Shown here: piece after piece, positions 5,119 through 6,332 of the stretch | Position numbering within the stretch: the stretch's first letter is position 1 | How the letters are laid out: each line of letters starts with the position of its first letter | DNA from: Patescibacteria group bacterium | Lineage (GTDB): Bacteria > Patescibacteriota > Minisyncoccia > Phycocordibacterales > Phycocordibacteraceae | Assembly: GCA_018826405.1 (NCBI GenBank) | Contig: JAHJZL010000002.1 | Coordinates: 1-6,332, forward strand | DNA: 6,332 nucleotides | Reading direction: 5' to 3' | Notes under the pieces: generated by a model | Told to the model about the DNA's origin: nothing | The model's input: only the letters and a program-made list of their open reading frames with translations | Database searches by the model: none | Position numbers and translations under genes: made by a program

Positions 5119-5370
5119 ATGTTCTCCCTTGCAGACCTTCTTAAAAATCATCCAGTCCCCGGCTTTAAAGAAGCCGCAGTTCGAGCGGACTGCGCAGAAG
5201 TTTTAACTACAGTCTTAGGGGTCTCTGTTCCAGTGCAGAAACTTAAATATGATGGAGGCGTGCTTACGCTTTCAGTTGCGCCCGTTATTAAATCGGCAGC
5301 ACTGCTCAAACAAAAAGAGATCGAGTCCGCGTTCTCTGAACGAGGACTCGACCTAAAAGAGATTCGTTAA
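5119..5370 (+). CDS. Small DUF721/DciA-like protein, putative helicase loader
   Basis: An 83-residue protein. Its second half, GGVLTLSVAPVIKSAALLKQKEIESAFSERGLDLKEIR (46-83, read as overlapping motifs VLTLSV, ALLKQKEI and LDLKEIR), has the layout of the DUF721 domain: a short strand, a helix with paired hydrophobic and charged residues, a second helix, and a closing strand of the form (V/L)KDIR. The first half (1-35) is helical and ends in a short Val-rich stretch. DciA proteins help load the DnaB helicase in bacteria without DnaC or DnaI. They are typically longer, often 100-190 residues; here only the KH-like core would remain, and the family's conserved Trp is missing. It starts 20 bases after dnaN on the same strand, which suits a replication role. 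Its stop overlaps that of the convergent penicillin-binding protein by 4 bases, and its last 50 bases carry that gene's terminator. The CDS is very likely; the family call is moderate. Confidence 0.7.
   Translation: MFSLADLLKNHPVPGFKEAAVRADCAEVLTTVLGVSVPVQKLKYDGGVLTLSVAPVIKSAALLKQKEIESAFSERGLDLKEIR
5308..5350 (-). terminator. Rho-independent terminator of the PBP gene, inside the DciA-like CDS
   Basis: On the minus strand, 17 bases after the PBP stop, a hairpin pairs CGAGTCC (5350-5344) with GGACTCG (5328-5322). After one T/C mismatch a further 5 bp follow (CGTTC/GAACG), closing on a 3-base loop AGA. The stem is followed at once by ATCTCTTTTTGTTT (5321-5308). The structure lies wholly within codons of the convergent DciA-like gene. 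On the plus strand no T-run follows the hairpin, so it should act in one direction only. Confidence 0.8.
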
Positions 5371-6332
5371 TCAGCCTCCTCAACAGGAGGAAGTGTTTCT
5401 GGCGTTGTTGTTGCAACAGAGTCTGTGTTAACCGTAAAGCCTGAAGCCGCCCATAGCTGAATAGGGAACTCCCAATACGCAAGCTGAGGATCTGAATAGG
5501 GGTTTGCAGGAGGAGGTCCTTGGGGGTTGTCTTTGTTTGTTTGGAACAAAATGCTGTGGCTTGAAATAACTCCACGCAAGGCAGGAGGCGCACTTTCAGG
5601 AATGCCTGGCGGCTCTGGGAAGAGCTCCGCCGGCTTGTCTTTAAGCGCGGCGTCCATAACTGCCCGCCACATAGGAGCAACGATGTAGCCTGCAATTTCC
5701 TTAACCATAGGACTGTTGTCGTTGTTTCCCGCCCACACAGCAAGAGACACAGAAGGGGAGTACCCAACTGTCCACGCGTCTCTCGACTCGTTTGTTGTAC
5801 CGGTTTTAGCCGCAACGTCTCGGTCCGGGAAATTAAGCGGATTGTTTGCGGCATAGGAAGGAATGCGCGCGTCGTTGTCTGACATCATGGCCGCCATCTG
5901 GCGCGCAACTCCAGCATCAAGTGCTTGCTCTGGCTTCGCTGTATATTTCTCGAGAACCTTGCCCTTCATGTCCCTAATCTCAAGAATTCCTGTCGGAGGG
6001 TTACGCACACCATCGTTTGCAAACACACCCATGGCGCTTGCCATTTGAAGCGGAGAAACTTCTGCAGCACCGAGCGCAAAAGAAAGCCCGTACTCCTTAG
6101 GGTCTCCAAGGCTCGTAATACCCATGCGTGTTGCAAGATCAATTACGTTTTTAGTACCAGCAAGATACAACGTCTTAACAGCAGGAATGTTTATAGACTG
6201 TGCGAGAGCAGAGCGCATGGTCATGGGGCCGCGGAACTTAAAGTCGTAGTTCTGTGGTGCGTAGCAGGGGGGCTCACTGTTTCCAGTATCTGTTTGCAAA
6301 CATGCAGTTGAAAACTGTGTGGGGAGATCAAA
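5367..6332 (-). CDS. Class A penicillin-binding protein (PBP1A family), C-terminal part
   Basis: Bifunctional peptidoglycan synthase acting outside the cytoplasmic membrane; only the C-terminal 321 residues of the transpeptidase half are in the window, and the frame runs off the right edge. A TTG at 6299 is not a start, because homologous sequence continues upstream in frame (FDLPTQFSTAC). Fragment numbering: the segment NYDFKFRGPMTMRSALAQS (28-46) leads to the SxN motif S46-I-N48, and K176-T-G-T179 is the KTG(T) motif, followed by the family's WTVGYSP and VWAGNND. The SxxK serine and the glycosyltransferase domain lie outside the window. The tail beyond about 235 is Pro/Thr/Ser-rich, ending TPETLPPVEEAD. 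The only two cysteines, C11 and C23, flank a short insert before the SxN motif. It converges on the DciA-like gene, with a 4-base overlap. Confidence 0.95.
   Translation of the reverse strand, partial: FDLPTQFSTACLQTDTGNSEPPCYAPQNYDFKFRGPMTMRSALAQSINIPAVKTLYLAGTKNVIDLATRMGITSLGDPKEYGLSFALGAAEVSPLQMASAMGVFANDGVRNPPTGILEIRDMKGKVLEKYTAKPEQALDAGVARQMAAMMSDNDARIPSYAANNPLNFPDRDVAAKTGTTNESRDAWTVGYSPSVSLAVWAGNNDNSPMVKEIAGYIVAPMWRAVMDAALKDKPAELFPEPPGIPESAPPALRGVISSHSILFQTNKDNPQGPPPANPYSDPQLAYWEFPIQLWAASGFTVNTDSVATTTPETLPPVEEAD

Noticed and set aside
5375..5390. Hairpin CCTCCT-CAAC-AGGAGG just after the DciA-like stop as its terminator
   Set aside because: Only 6 bp, with no proper T-tract on either strand. 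It is explained by the Pro-Pro-Val-Glu-Glu codons at the PBP C-terminus.
6299..6332. TTG at 6299 as the start of the PBP-like gene, making a short stand-alone transpeptidase
   Set aside because: The frame stays open to the window edge, and the upstream codons (FDLPTQFSTAC) fit the PBP1A family, so the gene is simply cut off.
1..6332. Possible alternative genetic code (no TGA stops among eight genes)
   Set aside because: No in-frame TGA was seen in any gene and Trp uses TGG; eight stops are too few to infer recoding.

Overview
The window is a compact bacterial chromosomal segment around the replication-initiation locus. It carries rpmH-rnpA-yidC on the minus strand, diverging from dnaA-dnaN on the plus strand. 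The source is probably a member of the Candidate Phyla Radiation (Patescibacteria, Parcubacteria-like, possibly near Kaiserbacteria). That placement is an inference from protein style and layout: a short YidC without a large extracytoplasmic domain, a beta-propeller-like unknown protein of a kind I associate with this group, no recF or gyrB after dnaN, very small intergenic gaps, and few Shine-Dalgarno sequences. Eight genes are visible. Six stops are TAA and two are TAG; no TGA stop is used. Trp is encoded by TGG and no gene has an in-frame TGA, so the standard code fits.

Layout. Bases 1-1089 (+) hold the 3' part of an unknown, probably exported, beta-propeller-like protein. A perfect palindromic terminator (1091-1116) separates it from the convergent operon read from right to left: rpmH (2327-2190), rnpA (2190-1864) and yidC (1853-1119). 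A 102-base divergent region (2328-2429) carries an extended -10 promoter for rpmH, and a consensus DnaA box directly upstream of a TATACT -10 box for dnaA. dnaA (2430-3782) is followed by a 215-base non-coding region (3783-3997) with an extended -10 promoter that overlaps the dnaA stop codon, a second DnaA box, nested inverted repeats and an AT-rich edge at the dnaN start. This is the best candidate here for oriC and/or a structured dnaN leader. dnaN (3998-5098) is followed after 20 bases by a small 83-residue protein resembling the DUF721/DciA helicase-loader family. The window ends in the 3' part of a convergent class A penicillin-binding protein gene (6332-5367), whose stop codon overlaps that of the small gene.

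How the genes fit together. DnaA opens the origin, the putative DciA-like protein would help load the replicative helicase, and DnaN clamps the polymerase. L34, RnpA and YidC serve the ribosome, tRNA 5' processing and membrane-protein insertion. The penicillin-binding protein builds the cell wall. I see no mobile element, CRISPR array, tRNA or rRNA, and no wholly new multi-gene system. The notable signals are regulatory and architectural: the reduced DciA-like protein in the initiation cluster, a PBP terminator written inside that gene's coding sequence, stop codons that double as -10 boxes, TAnnnT boxes placed for near-leaderless transcripts, and a foldable dnaA-dnaN spacer with two mutually exclusive stems.
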